A stretch of 64,000 nt of DNA from Alkalicoccobacillus gibsonii (GCF_016798245.1 NZ_JAEUZA010000002.1:806001-870000), one strand, 5' to 3'; positions 1-9,599 are shown, counted from the first letter of the stretch. Notes: generated from the sequence alone by a model not told the origin. Program-made: numbers and translations.

Positions 1-890
1 ATGTACCTGTTGAACGTGATACCATTCCAATTGAGACGGTTCGAACGCAAACATTCGAACAAGATGGTCAAACCATTGGACTGCTTGAAATCACGTCCTT
101 CTCTGAAGACACAGCAATTAACTTTAAAGATCAGCTTCAGCAATTAGAACAGGATGGTATGGATGCTCTAATTATTGATGTCCGAGGAAACCCAGGTGGC
201 TACTTAAACGCGGTTGAGCAAATCGGGGATGAACTTATTCCAGATGAAAAAGCCATTGTTCAAACGGAGGATCGGGATGGAGCTCGCACAGGGTATACAT
301 CAAAGTTAAAAGAAGCTAAAGACTACCCAATTATTGGTTTAATTGATGAGCGAAGTGCTTCTGCATCTGAAATTTTAGCAGCTGCATTAAAAGAATCAGG
401 CGGATATGACCTCGTAGGGAATACAACCTTTGGTAAAGGAACAGTTCAACAAACGGTTGATTTAGGCGATGGCAGTGATTTAAAACTGACGATGATGAGA
501 TGGTTAACGCCAGATGGTAACAGCATTAACCAAGAAGGGGTTACACCAACCATTGAAGTTAGTCAGCCTGAATACTTCTTCTCAACGGCTGTATCTGTTG
601 AAGAAGATGCTCCAATTGTGTTTGATTCACTTGGAGAACAAGTTAAAAATGCTCAATTTATTCTTAAAGGACTGGATTATGATCCAGGTCGAGAAGACGG
701 CTACTTTGATCAACAAACAGTTGATGCAGTTAAGTCTTTCCAAGAAGATGAAGGCATTGAAGCAAATGGAGAAATTAATCAAGAAACGGCTACTGCTCTA
801 CAAGAACGCATTGTAGAGGAAATTCGTAAAGCAGAGAATGATTCACAGTTACAAAAAGCGATTGATGTGGCAATTGAACAAACGAACTAA
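1..890 (+). CDS. ctpB: S41 carboxy-terminal processing protease, CtpB-like (5' truncated)
   Basis: C-terminal 295 residues of a secreted S41 processing protease. The frame is open from base 3 and the start lies outside the window. The visible part begins between the PDZ domain and the protease core (RDTIPIETV). The nucleophilic serine lies in ERSASASEIL and the lysine of the Ser/Lys dyad in FGKGTVQ. The last ~75 residues form a peptidoglycan-binding type 1 domain, as in Bacillus CtpA and CtpB. The next gene is minJ, the neighbour of ctpB (yvjB) in B. subtilis, which favours CtpB; that enzyme cleaves SpoIVFA in the sigma-K checkpoint of sporulation. CtpA cannot be excluded without the N-terminus. 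Confidence 0.88.
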   Translation, partial: VPVERDTIPIETVRTQTFEQDGQTIGLLEITSFSEDTAINFKDQLQQLEQDGMDALIIDVRGNPGGYLNAVEQIGDELIPDEKAIVQTEDRDGARTGYTSKLKEAKDYPIIGLIDERSASASEILAAALKESGGYDLVGNTTFGKGTVQQTVDLGDGSDLKLTMMRWLTPDGNSINQEGVTPTIEVSQPEYFFSTAVSVEEDAPIVFDSLGEQVKNAQFILKGLDYDPGREDGYFDQQTVDAVKSFQEDEGIEANGEINQETATALQERIVEEIRKAENDSQLQKAIDVAIEQTN

Positions 891-926
891 GTAGCTTCCA
901 TCGTGAGTAACAGATAAGCACAGGTG

Positions 927-1016
927 AAAGACTGTCCCTATTGGAAAGCTGGGATCATGTTTTCTGTATGCTCCTGAAAGAGGGTGCAGATTCAAGCTTC
1001 CAAGGTGGCAGTCTTT
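927..1016 (+). terminator. Long imperfect hairpin between ctpB and minJ, probable terminator
   Basis: Outer arms AAAGACTG (927-934) and CAGTCTTT (1009-1016) are perfectly complementary and run into a short T tract (1014-1018). A second block, TTGGAAAGCT (941-950), pairs with AGCTTCCAA further in. The apical part is long and imperfect. Position and T tract fit a terminator for ctpB, but the ~90-nt stem is unusually long, so attenuation or a small structured RNA is possible. Confidence 0.5.
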
Positions 1017-1057
1017 TTATAAAATGTGTAGAACATATAAGCTGGGGGAGGGCGTCA

Positions 1058-2242
1058 ATGGAAATCGTTCAAACGATCTTAATCGCATTAGCTAGTTTCT
1101 TTGCAAATCCGATCACTTATTTTGGATTGCTACTCGTATACATTATCGCTTCAAAACGTGTAAAAAAAGAACGGTCTTCTTTTCATACAAGGGTTTATCG
1201 TCGATTGGCGGATTTTATTGTGCCCTTTTGGCCAGCTTTACTTATAGGTTTATGTTTGTCTGTTCTTTTAATAGGTGTTGGGTTTGTGTTGGAGTGGCAG
1301 GCACTAGCGATCATGATGATCATTATGCTTCTACTGATGCTTACATTTCAGATTAGGTGGTTATCCCCATCCTATATTGTTGGACTGACAATGATCGCTC
1401 TAGCTGTAACCCCACTTACGGGAGATCATGCGTTTATAGCTGAATACATAGATATCATGCAAGTGGACAAGCTTATACCGTTTTTATCACTATTACTCGG
1501 TTTGCTAGTTATTGCTGAGGGAATCCTGATTCAAAAAAATGGAACGGTTTACACTTCGCCTAGATTAGAGAGAGCATCAAGGGGAAAGTGGATTGGTTTT
1601 CATCTATCTGAACGAATCTGGTTTCTACCACTTATTGTGTTTATTCCAGATGGCATCATTCCAATGTTTGAGTACTGGCCAGTTCTTCCGGTTGCAGGTT
1701 TAGAACTACAGCCATTGCTCATTCCGTTCTTCATTGGATTTAAACAAAAGGTTACGTCTTCACTTCCGGCGAATGCCATTCGTTCTGCAGGAAGACAGGT
1801 ATTCATTTTAGGAATTGCATTACTTCTCCTATCCATTTCGTCCTTATTCATTGGGTGGATTGCATACATTGTCGCCGGTGCAGCAATCATTGGTAGAGAA
1901 TATCTATGGCATCTAGCAAGGAATCGTGACAAACAAGGATTACCAATGTATGTTGAACAAAAGGAAGGATGCACAATACTTGGTGTATTGCCTGGAAGTC
2001 TAGCTGAAAAATTGGATTTAAAAGTTGGAGAAACGATCGTGAAAGTAAATGGTCGTAAAGTGGTTGATGAGACAAGCTTCTATGAAGCGCTTCAAGCCAA
2101 TTCTGCTTTTTGTAAATTGGACGTACTTGATTACGATCAAGAGATCCGCTTTGAACAAGGCGCCCTGTATGACAGCGAGCATCATCAGCTTGGCGTATTA
2201 TTAGTAAAGAAAGATGTATCCTTATCCAACTCAGTTACATAA
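1058..2242 (+). CDS. minJ: MinJ-like membrane PDZ protein, division-site selection
   Basis: 394-residue polytopic membrane protein with a C-terminal PDZ domain; B. subtilis MinJ (YvjD) has about the same size and lies beside ctpB. The N-terminal ~290 residues hold a series of hydrophobic segments. The cytoplasmic tail contains a PDZ domain (LGVLPGSLAEKLDLKVGE, then VNGRKVVDE). MinJ bridges DivIVA to MinD, so that MinCD blocks Z-ring formation at poles and completed septa. I chose ATG 1058 because it follows GGGGGAGG by a normal distance. An in-frame TTG at 941 lies inside the upstream hairpin and has no ribosome site. Confidence 0.85.
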   Translation: MEIVQTILIALASFFANPITYFGLLLVYIIASKRVKKERSSFHTRVYRRLADFIVPFWPALLIGLCLSVLLIGVGFVLEWQALAIMMIIMLLLMLTFQIRWLSPSYIVGLTMIALAVTPLTGDHAFIAEYIDIMQVDKLIPFLSLLLGLLVIAEGILIQKNGTVYTSPRLERASRGKWIGFHLSERIWFLPLIVFIPDGIIPMFEYWPVLPVAGLELQPLLIPFFIGFKQKVTSSLPANAIRSAGRQVFILGIALLLLSISSLFIGWIAYIVAGAAIIGREYLWHLARNRDKQGLPMYVEQKEGCTILGVLPGSLAEKLDLKVGETIVKVNGRKVVDETSFYEALQANSAFCKLDVLDYDQEIRFEQGALYDSEHHQLGVLLVKKDVSLSNSVT

Positions 2243-2247
2243 GCAAG

Positions 2248-2280
2248 AGGCTTTGAGTGTTACGCTCAAAGTCTTTTTTT
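2248..2280 (+). terminator. Rho-independent terminator after minJ
   Basis: The stem GCTTTGAG/CTCAAAGT (2250-2257 with 2265-2272), with a short loop, is followed by seven T residues. It ends the ctpB-minJ segment before the amidohydrolase gene. Confidence 0.85.
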
Positions 2281-2341
2281 ATGCTCTGAAACATAATGGC
2301 CTCATACACGTATGAAAGGTTAATAGAAAGGAGTTGAAGCG

Positions 2342-3667
2342 TTGTCTATCATTCTAGAAAATGCTCAATTAGTAGATGTAGAAGCAGGAGTCATTCAAAG
2401 AACTAATATTTCAATCAAAGGTGGATTCGTACATGAGATCGCTACGACCATCCAGGAGAATTCTCAGTTTAAACGAATTGACCTGAATGGCCAATATGTT
2501 ATACCTGGTCTCATTGACATGCATGTACATATTAAAGAAGCCTTTGCACCATTCTTTACAGCATCTGGTGTGACAACTGTTCGAAACACTGGAGGGAATA
2601 TATTAGAGCTTCAGCCTCTAATTCAAGCAGATAGCTCTGATCCCACTCCAAGAGTTATTTCTGCTGATCGCATCATCGATGGGCCACCTGGCTTATGGGG
2701 GGAGACTAGTCCATGGAGTATTAATGTAGATACAGTAGAGTTAGCAAAGAAAGAAGTTAAACGTCAAATTCAAGCCGGTGCTGATTTTATTAAAGTGTAT
2801 GGACTTTTAAAAAAGGAACTAATTCAAGCCGTTGTAGAAGAAGCAGGGATGTATGGAAAGGAAGTAAGCGCTGATCTGTTGCATTCGCCATCCGTGACGG
2901 CATTAGATGCGGCTGCACTTGGCGTAAAATGGTTTGAACATGCTGCAGGGGTTCTTCAAGCTGTATATCCCAATTGGACTATACAGTCCTCAGAGGAACA
3001 ATGGGAAAACATTGATTGGAATCAGCCAAATGATGAAAACATTCAAAACGTTTGTGATATGCTTTTAACACATGAGGCGATTCTTTGTCCGACACTTGTC
3101 TTATACGATCAACAGAAGCAGTCTAGACATAAGTGGGAACCTAGACATGAGGTGATCAAAGGAATATACGACAAGGGCCAGTCATTAATAAACCAGTGGC
3201 AACATATCGCTCAATACACAGAAAGCTTAAAAAGAATGGGAATCCAAACAACTCATATTCAGGCAATTGCAAAGGCCTATTCAAGTATGGGAGGACGTGT
3301 GGTTGCTGGAACGGACACACCGGCGGGGGTTTGGACATTTCCTGGTATGGCTCTTCATCGCGAACTTGAGTTATTTGTTGAAGCTGGGTTTTCTCCAATT
3401 GAGGCCATTCGAGCAGCAACCATTCATGCGGCTAGCGCTCTAAAACGCAAGGATATAGGGGCGATTAAAGTGGGTACTGTGGCAGATATCGTTGTATTAA
3501 AAGAAAACCCTCTACTAGATATAAAAGCAACACAGCAAATATCATTCCTAGTAAAGGGAGGGAAAGTATATACCATTCAAGAGTTGTTACAAGCCATACC
3601 TAACTTAAAAGAAGTTGAAAAACATTATGAGCAATTCATCGAGACTTTTAAAATGATGACTGATTAG
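2342..3667 (+). CDS. Amidohydrolase-superfamily enzyme (imidazolonepropionase/prolidase-like)
   Basis: 441-residue metal-dependent amidohydrolase of unknown substrate. An N-terminal beta-sandwich precedes the metal-binding HxH motif (GLIDMHVHIKEAF, residues ~57-69). FIKVYG carries the likely carboxylated lysine, WFEHAAG a metal histidine, and AGTDTPAG the catalytic aspartate. The C-terminal stretch (GTVADIVVLKENP) closes the beta-sandwich. The start is TTG 2342, eight bases after AGAAAGGAG; no ATG lies near. It stands alone behind the minJ terminator, and its stop overlaps that of the convergent TetR gene by 4 bp. Purine-catabolism genes lie a few kb away, but nothing ties this enzyme to them. 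Relatives include Xaa-Pro dipeptidases and imidazolonepropionase-like proteins. Confidence 0.8.
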   Translation: MSIILENAQLVDVEAGVIQRTNISIKGGFVHEIATTIQENSQFKRIDLNGQYVIPGLIDMHVHIKEAFAPFFTASGVTTVRNTGGNILELQPLIQADSSDPTPRVISADRIIDGPPGLWGETSPWSINVDTVELAKKEVKRQIQAGADFIKVYGLLKKELIQAVVEEAGMYGKEVSADLLHSPSVTALDAAALGVKWFEHAAGVLQAVYPNWTIQSSEEQWENIDWNQPNDENIQNVCDMLLTHEAILCPTLVLYDQQKQSRHKWEPRHEVIKGIYDKGQSLINQWQHIAQYTESLKRMGIQTTHIQAIAKAYSSMGGRVVAGTDTPAGVWTFPGMALHRELELFVEAGFSPIEAIRAATIHAASALKRKDIGAIKVGTVADIVVLKENPLLDIKATQQISFLVKGGKVYTIQELLQAIPNLKEVEKHYEQFIETFKMMTD

Positions 3668-4536
3668 TCATTGAATAAAGAGTCATTAAGCTGATAGTGG
3701 GTGACAAGCCTTTGAATTAGCTTCTGTATTCCAGGTTCATTGCGCAAGTTTAATAACATCCCTTGAATAATTGGTAAACGTGGTTGAGTTTTTTGTGATT
3801 CTTCTTCAAGCATGTCTATGGATATAAAAAGTTCATCTTTTTTTTCGGAATCTCTAATTACGTTTCGAATTTCATGAAGAGTAGCTGAAACGGAGATCGA
3901 ATCATCCACTTCAAAAAAGTCGGATAATGCTGCAGCTATTTGCTCCTCTTTCAAAAGGGCATCATCTGGCTTTAAGCCTTCAACAATTGAATCAACTCTC
4001 TCCAAAATATAGGGTACAAGTATGCGAATTTCGACAACAGGTGCATGAATTAAAAATTTAGTGTATGAATGAAATAACCCATCAATAATCAGTGTTAAGT
4101 CCCATAGGAAAGGCTTAATTTGATGACCGTACATCTCAGTTAAATACGTTTGATGGAACTGAGTCATTTTATAAGTCACACGTTTGAGACTCGACTTCAT
4201 CTCATCTGTAAGTGGAATAGAAGGATCTTTCATTTGAACGAGAATAAAATCCTTGTGTTGAATAATGAATTCAAATAGGTCAGTAAGTTTTTGGTTGTAT
4301 TGTTTTCTAGGGGCAAGATCATCATAGTCACTCTTTTGAATACAACTGGTTATTAAATCGGAATAATAGTCAATAATAGCAACAACTAAGGCGTCTTTCG
4401 ATTTGAAGTGTAAGTAAAAAGCCCCTTTAGAGATTCCACTTTCAGTCGCAATATCTTGAATCGATGTGGATGAAATACTATTTGTTGAAAATAGTTTAAT
4501 TGCATTTTCAATGATTAGCTTATTTTTCTCAGCCAT
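3664..4536 (-). CDS. yerO: TetR/AcrR-family repressor, YerO-like
   Basis: 290-residue TetR-family regulator. The N-terminal helix-turn-helix occupies about residues 1-50 (TSIQDIATESGISKGAFY, then FKSKDAL); the rest is an all-helical ligand/dimer domain longer than in most TetR proteins, as in B. subtilis YerO (~289 residues). It is divergent from an RND pump gene of SwrC/YerP type, the same arrangement as yerO-yerP. Two similar 14-bp dyads lie between the two starts, so repression of both genes is likely. ATG 4536 follows AAAGGAG at good spacing. The inducing ligand is unknown. Confidence 0.82.
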   Translation of the reverse strand: MAEKNKLIIENAIKLFSTNSISSTSIQDIATESGISKGAFYLHFKSKDALVVAIIDYYSDLITSCIQKSDYDDLAPRKQYNQKLTDLFEFIIQHKDFILVQMKDPSIPLTDEMKSSLKRVTYKMTQFHQTYLTEMYGHQIKPFLWDLTLIIDGLFHSYTKFLIHAPVVEIRILVPYILERVDSIVEGLKPDDALLKEEQIAAALSDFFEVDDSISVSATLHEIRNVIRDSEKKDELFISIDMLEEESQKTQPRLPIIQGMLLNLRNEPGIQKLIQRLVTHYQLNDSLFND

Positions 4537-4571
4537 GTTTTCAACTCCTTTTATGATTTATTCTTGACTTA

Positions 4572-4618
4572 TGACTATCCGGTCAACTAACATAAGGTGA
4601 GTAATGACTAGGTGGTCA
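4572..4618. promoter_or_regulatory. Paired TetR-type operators in the yerO-swrC intergenic region
   Basis: TGACTATCCGGTCA (4572-4585) and TGACTAGGTGGTCA (4605-4618) share TGACTA-N4-GTCA, 33 bp apart, about three helical turns. The first lies within the spacer of a candidate pump promoter (TTGACT 4564-4569, 18 bp, TAACAT 4588-4593). The second overlaps a TTGACC -35-like element for the divergent regulator. Assignment to the adjacent TetR protein is inference. Confidence 0.6.
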
Positions 4619-4677
4619 AATTATATACGCTTAAGTAATTGGAAGTCAAGAAGAGAAAGAGGGGGAAACAGAAAACA

Positions 4678-7600
4678 ATGAAGAAGATTATTGAGTTTTC
4701 GTTAAGGAATAAGTTTGCTTTGTGGTTACTGACTATCATGGTTGTAGTAGCCGGTCTTTATTCTGGTTTGAATATGAAAATGGAAACCATCCCAAACATT
4801 AATACACCGATCATTACGATCTCAACAACGTATCCAGGTGCTACACCTGAGGAGGTTGTAGATAAGGTGACGCAACCGATAGAACAAAAAGTGGAAGGGT
4901 TAAATGGTGTTTCTAATGTCACCTCTAGTTCGTTTCAAAATGCTTCCTCGATCCAAATTGAGTATCGATTTAGTAAGGATATGGATGAAGCACTAACAGA
5001 AGTGAAAGACGCGTTAGACGGTGAGGAATTTCCTGATGGCGTTACAGACCCATCCATTTCTAGGTTAAGCTTAACGGCTTTTCCAGTACTGACACTAAGT
5101 GCGTCTGGAGAGGATTCTCTTACTGAACTGACTGATTTAATTGAAAATGAAGTAGCACCAACTTTAGAAGGATTAGATGGTGTAGCATCTGTTAGTTTAA
5201 GTGGACAGTCCGTAAAAGAAGTTCAACTTCGATTCGACGAGGACGAACTTGCAGCAAACGGGTTAGATGAAGAAACAGTCCTACAAATCATTCAAGGCTC
5301 AGATGTAACCTTCCCACTTGGTTTGTATACATTCGGAGATCAAGAACAATCTGTTGTTATTGATGGTGATGTAAACACGATTGAAGATTTAGAATCAATC
5401 GCCATTCCAATCAGTCCAGGTGGAGCAGGAGAGCAACAGCCATCTATGGATATGGAATTAGGTGAGGGGGCAGGGATGCCTGCAGCTGGAGAACAAGGTC
5501 TACCAGTTGATCTAGAAATCCCAACAATTGCACTTGGGGATCTTGCAGATATAGAGGTTGTAAATGAATCAAGCTCTATTTCTAGAACAAATGGAAAAGA
5601 TGCAATAGGTATTCAAATTGTCAGTACGGCGGATGCGAATACAGTTGATGTCGTTGATCAAGCACTTGAAGCAGCCGCTGATTTAGAGGAAAAGTATGAT
5701 GGACTTGAGATTGTTTCAACGCTAGATTTAGGAGAACCAATCAAAGAATCGGTTGAAACAATGATTAGTAAAGCATTGTTCGGTGCATTATTCGCGATGA
5801 TCATCATTTTGCTGTTTTTACGAAATGTGAAAACAACAATCATCTCAGTCATCTCGATTCCATTATCACTGTTGATTGCGATACTCCTTTTAAATCAAAT
5901 GGATATTACGTTAAATGTCATGACGCTTGGAGCTATGACCGTGGCTATTGGACGTGTGATAGATGATTCGATCGTTGTAATCGAAAATATATTTAGGCGA
6001 ATGGGCATGGCAGACGAACCGCTTAAAGGTAAGGCGTTAATTGTTGATGCGACAAAAGAAATGTTTATGCCAATTCTTTCGTCAACTATCGTTACAATCT
6101 CTGTTTTCTTGCCACTAGGGTTAGTAGAAGGAATGGTTGGTGAACTCTTTCTTCCATTCGCATTAACCGTTGTCTTTGCGCTACTTGCTTCACTATTAGT
6201 AGCTATTACGATTGTGCCTATGATGGCTCATTCAATGTTTAAAAAAGGCTTGAGTAAAAGTAACATGTCACATGAAGAAAAGCCAAGTCGACTTTCCAAT
6301 GGATATAAGCATGTGTTGAATTGGTCACTGAATCATAAATGGATTACTTCCATTGTGGCTATTGCTCTATTAATTGGAAGTTTGTTCTTAGTCCCTGCAG
6401 TTGGAGTTAGCTTCCTACCAGCGGATGAGGAAAAAGCGTTATACATTACCTACAATCCAGAGCCAGGCCAGACTCTAGCTGAAGTAGAAGAGATTGCTGG
6501 AGAAGCAGAGACATTTCTTACCGAACGTGAGGGTGTGGAGCTGATTCAATTATCTATAGGTGGAGACAATCCTATGAGCTTTGGTCCATCTAACTCCTCT
6601 ATTTTCTTTGTGGAGTATGCGGATGATTTCGAAGGATTTGTAGATGAGCAAGAAAAGGTTATGGATGAATTAGCGACAATAACGGAGAAAGGTACTTGGG
6701 CAAATCAAGACTTTACTGGGATGTCAGGAGGCTCAAGTGAGCTTGCTGTGCAGGTAAGTGGCCCATCAATTGAAGTCATTGAACCGGTTGTTAAAGAAGT
6801 AGAACAACTGTTAACCGAGCAAGAGGATCTTTCGGATGTGGATACAAGTCTATCTGAACAATATGAGCAGTTTAATTTAATTGCTGATGCAGATGAGCTA
6901 AGTAAAAATGGGTTAACAGCTGCACAAGTGGGTCTTGCTCTTTCAAATCAGGGACAACGTGAAGTACTCACAACCATCAACGAAGATGGAGCAGAGCTTG
7001 ATGTGTTTGTTGAATCAGAGGAAGAGTCATTTGAAAATATTGATGAATTACTGGACAAAACCATTCTTACTGCACTAGGAGAAGAAATAGCGATTCGTGA
7101 TGTGGTTAATGTGGAGGAAGGAACAACTCCAGATACGATCTCAAAACGAAATGGCGATATTTATGCAGACGCATCAGGTAAAATCACAAGTAATGATATT
7201 GGGTCAGTTGCGACATCCGTGCAATCTGAACTAGATGAGCTTGAACTACCAACTGGTGTAGACGTATCAATGGGCGGGGTGTCTGCTGATATTGAGGAAT
7301 CATTTACTCAGCTTGGTCTAGCCATGCTTGCGGCCATTGCGATTGTCTACTTTGTCCTTGTCTTAACATTTGGTGGAGGGTTGGCTCCATTTGCAATCCT
7401 ATTTTCACTGCCATTTACCGTAATTGGCGCACTTGTCGCCTTACTCATTGCGGGTGAGACAATTAGTGTATCATCTATGATTGGTGCGCTCATGTTAATT
7501 GGGATTGTTGTTACAAATGCAATCGTGTTAATTGACCGAGTCATTCACCAAGAAAACGAAGGCTTGTCAACAAGAGAAGCACTTCTTGAAGCAGGATCTA

Positions 7601-7812
7601 CGCGACTACGTCCAATTCTGATGACTGCCATCGCCACAATTGGTGCACTTCTCCCATTAGCCTTTGGATTTGAAGGCGGAGGTTTAATCTCTAAAGGACT
7701 TGGAGTGACTGTTATTGGAGGATTAACAAGTTCAACCTTACTCACATTGTTAATTGTTCCATTAGTCTATGAGTTACTGATGAAGATGAAAAAACGAGTT
7801 GTAAAAGAATAA
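4678..7812 (+). CDS. swrC: RND-family efflux pump, SwrC/YerP-like
   Basis: 1044-residue AcrB/MMPL-type resistance-nodulation-division transporter. It has the family layout: one N-terminal membrane helix (LRNKFALWLLTIMVVVAG), a large extracellular porter domain, six helices, a second porter domain and a final helix bundle. The proton-relay acidic region is GRVIDDSIVVIENI. An insertion rich in Gly/Met/Glu/Gln (near 5420-5500) interrupts the first porter domain. B. subtilis SwrC (YerP) exports surfactin and is needed for swarming; the substrate here is unknown. I chose ATG 4678 over the in-frame TTG 4639 because a GA-rich ribosome site (AGAGGGGG) precedes it and the protein then starts with the membrane helix. 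The divergent TetR gene probably regulates it. Confidence 0.88.
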   Translation: MKKIIEFSLRNKFALWLLTIMVVVAGLYSGLNMKMETIPNINTPIITISTTYPGATPEEVVDKVTQPIEQKVEGLNGVSNVTSSSFQNASSIQIEYRFSKDMDEALTEVKDALDGEEFPDGVTDPSISRLSLTAFPVLTLSASGEDSLTELTDLIENEVAPTLEGLDGVASVSLSGQSVKEVQLRFDEDELAANGLDEETVLQIIQGSDVTFPLGLYTFGDQEQSVVIDGDVNTIEDLESIAIPISPGGAGEQQPSMDMELGEGAGMPAAGEQGLPVDLEIPTIALGDLADIEVVNESSSISRTNGKDAIGIQIVSTADANTVDVVDQALEAAADLEEKYDGLEIVSTLDLGEPIKESVETMISKALFGALFAMIIILLFLRNVKTTIISVISIPLSLLIAILLLNQMDITLNVMTLGAMTVAIGRVIDDSIVVIENIFRRMGMADEPLKGKALIVDATKEMFMPILSSTIVTISVFLPLGLVEGMVGELFLPFALTVVFALLASLLVAITIVPMMAHSMFKKGLSKSNMSHEEKPSRLSNGYKHVLNWSLNHKWITSIVAIALLIGSLFLVPAVGVSFLPADEEKALYITYNPEPGQTLAEVEEIAGEAETFLTEREGVELIQLSIGGDNPMSFGPSNSSIFFVEYADDFEGFVDEQEKVMDELATITEKGTWANQDFTGMSGGSSELAVQVSGPSIEVIEPVVKEVEQLLTEQEDLSDVDTSLSEQYEQFNLIADADELSKNGLTAAQVGLALSNQGQREVLTTINEDGAELDVFVESEEESFENIDELLDKTILTALGEEIAIRDVVNVEEGTTPDTISKRNGDIYADASGKITSNDIGSVATSVQSELDELELPTGVDVSMGGVSADIEESFTQLGLAMLAAIAIVYFVLVLTFGGGLAPFAILFSLPFTVIGALVALLIAGETISVSSMIGALMLIGIVVTNAIVLIDRVIHQENEGLSTREALLEAGSTRLRPILMTAIATIGALLPLAFGFEGGGLISKGLGVTVIGGLTSSTLLTLLIVPLVYELLMKMKKRVVKE

Positions 7813-7820
7813 GATTCATA

Positions 7821-7859
7821 AAAAAACGAACCGCCTCACGTAGGCTGGTTCGTTTTTTT
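7821..7859. terminator. Bidirectional terminator between swrC and pucR
   Basis: AAAAACGAACC and GGTTCGTTTTT arms are flanked by an A run and a T run, so the hairpin can end transcription from both convergent genes. Confidence 0.85.
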
Positions 7860-7866
7860 ATGACAT

Positions 7867-9480
7867 TTATGATTCAATTAATTGCTTAATTCTCATAGCA
7901 GTGCGTACTTGCAACGTGAACTCTGGATCCTTTAATGAAGTTTGTAATAATTCCTCACACTTTTCCAAGCGATAAACCACTGTGTTTCGATGAACAAAAA
8001 GCTGTTTCGCGGTTTCTGAGATCTGACACTGGCACTCCATATACATAAATAATGTTTGAAGCAACGTTTGATCCTCATCTAAGTGATCCAGCCTTAATTG
8101 CTTATATGTCTGATGGTAATAGGCAATCAATTCTTTTTCGGGAATCATCCTAAGTAAGCCACTGATATCAGTTGATTGAAAGAAGTGGATGGACGAAGGT
8201 TGTCGCCAGCCACTATGTTGAAACAATGCTTTTTGTGCTTCTTCAAAGCCTTGATGTACAGCAAAAAAGGATGAACAAACGTGACTGACCCCAAAAGAGA
8301 CCGTCATTTCGTAAAAACGGGATAATCGTAATTGAAGAAGCTCTAAGAAAGACTCACAAAATGCCTGTGTATCATCAATTAAGTCATTCACAGAAAGAAG
8401 CAGAATAAGCTGCTCACCTTTTGTAAAGAGGTAACAAGGGACAGCTAATGATTGTAGCTCATTTTCAAGAAAGTCATAGAGCTGATCCATTTCTTTGTGG
8501 TGACTTTGATCGCTCCACATGTCATGCAAGGGATCCAACTCTCCTACTGCGCAGATGTATTCTTGTTCGACAGGCAAACCAAACTCACTTGCTCTATTTT
8601 CCATTTCCTTTGTACTCGAATAGGTCTGATCAAGAAAGCTTGAAAAGAATTCGTTACGGATTCGACGAGTGGTTTGTTTAATCGCTTCTTCCCGTATCCG
8701 TTCAAAGGATAATACATTTACAGCTTGTTCAATGGTGAGTCGACTAACGTGATCTGAGGGTGCAATGGAGTCTCGGATAAATAACAGATCTGGTTGATTT
8801 GTATGCTTATGTACGGGATAAACGGTTAGTTCTTGTTTAGTCGCTACATCACAAAAAGAAACTTCCGTTGATTTTGGAAGCAGTAGATATCCGTACTGAG
8901 CGAGATCTGTTAAATAAGGCATTGACTTAAGTAAATATTCTTGTCCGGCAATTGGTGTTAAATAAGAGTTTGTTAACGTAACCGGATGTTGGATGAGCCC
9001 GCTTAATCGAGCAAGTAATGTATTCAGTCCTTTTCCGTTCATGATTTGCAACGTAAATTGACGATGAGTATCAATGGCGTGACGAAGCTCATTTGTTCGT
9101 TTATCTAAAATAATAGATAGCAATTGATTGACTGTATCACCAAGAGACCAGTCTGTTGGAAGTTTAAGAATTGGAAACTCAAGTGTATTTGCATGATCGA
9201 TGACTCGTTGTGGGAGTGTCTGGATAAAGCGCTCCGTTTTAACAAAAAGCCCTGCACAATGTCTTTTACTCATTTCTTCAATTAAATGAACCATTTCCTC
9301 AGGCTTGTCTTTAAAATGATAGCCCGTTGTGACAAGAAGATCGTTTGCTTTTAAGTATGGTAAAATATCTGGCGCATCCATCATTGTGACATGGTTTATG
9401 TCGTGGTTGAGTCCGGATTCGCCTGCAAGAACGGAAAGCTGAGTAAATGGTTCGCGTGTAAGGATGGTTTGTAGCTTCAT
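7867..9480 (-). CDS. pucR: PucR-family purine catabolism regulator
   Basis: 537-residue regulator with the two PucR landmarks. The N-terminal PucR domain (about residues 5-125) contains LLVTTGYHFKDKPEEM and FPILKLPTDWSLGD. A C-terminal PucR helix-turn-helix (last ~60 residues) contains CQISETAKQLFVHRNTVVYR. Between them is a GGDEF-like/CdaR-type region. In B. subtilis PucR activates purine degradation genes, with allantoin-type intermediates as effectors. The gene is divergent from and adjacent to the urate/allantoin cluster, which supports that role. The start at 9480 follows GGGAGAGAG closely. It shares a terminator with swrC downstream. Confidence 0.88.
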   Translation of the reverse strand: MKLQTILTREPFTQLSVLAGESGLNHDINHVTMMDAPDILPYLKANDLLVTTGYHFKDKPEEMVHLIEEMSKRHCAGLFVKTERFIQTLPQRVIDHANTLEFPILKLPTDWSLGDTVNQLLSIILDKRTNELRHAIDTHRQFTLQIMNGKGLNTLLARLSGLIQHPVTLTNSYLTPIAGQEYLLKSMPYLTDLAQYGYLLLPKSTEVSFCDVATKQELTVYPVHKHTNQPDLLFIRDSIAPSDHVSRLTIEQAVNVLSFERIREEAIKQTTRRIRNEFFSSFLDQTYSSTKEMENRASEFGLPVEQEYICAVGELDPLHDMWSDQSHHKEMDQLYDFLENELQSLAVPCYLFTKGEQLILLLSVNDLIDDTQAFCESFLELLQLRLSRFYEMTVSFGVSHVCSSFFAVHQGFEEAQKALFQHSGWRQPSSIHFFQSTDISGLLRMIPEKELIAYYHQTYKQLRLDHLDEDQTLLQTLFMYMECQCQISETAKQLFVHRNTVVYRLEKCEELLQTSLKDPEFTLQVRTAMRIKQLIES

Positions 9481-9574
9481 CTCTCTCTCCCAATGAACAT
9501 ATTTTTCATCATCGTAGCATAGTCAGATTCGTTCTGGAAGAAATGACTGTTTGTTTTAAATATTTAGTTAGAAT

Positions 9575-9599
9575 CACCAATGACAGAAGGGACTTGGTT
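9575..9599. promoter_or_regulatory. CCAA/TTGG dyad upstream of uraD, possible PucR site
   Basis: CACCAA (9575-9580) and TTGGTT (9594-9599) form an inverted pair in the pucR-uraD intergenic region. The B. subtilis PucR box contains a TTGGTT core, but the flanking bases do not match the full box. A related palindrome lies before the allantoate amidohydrolase gene. Confidence 0.3.

Noticed and set aside
941-1057. Longer MinJ starting at TTG 941
   Set aside because: The extension would be translated from the inter-gene hairpin, has no ribosome site and adds a cysteine-rich non-family sequence; ATG 1058 has GGGGGAGG.
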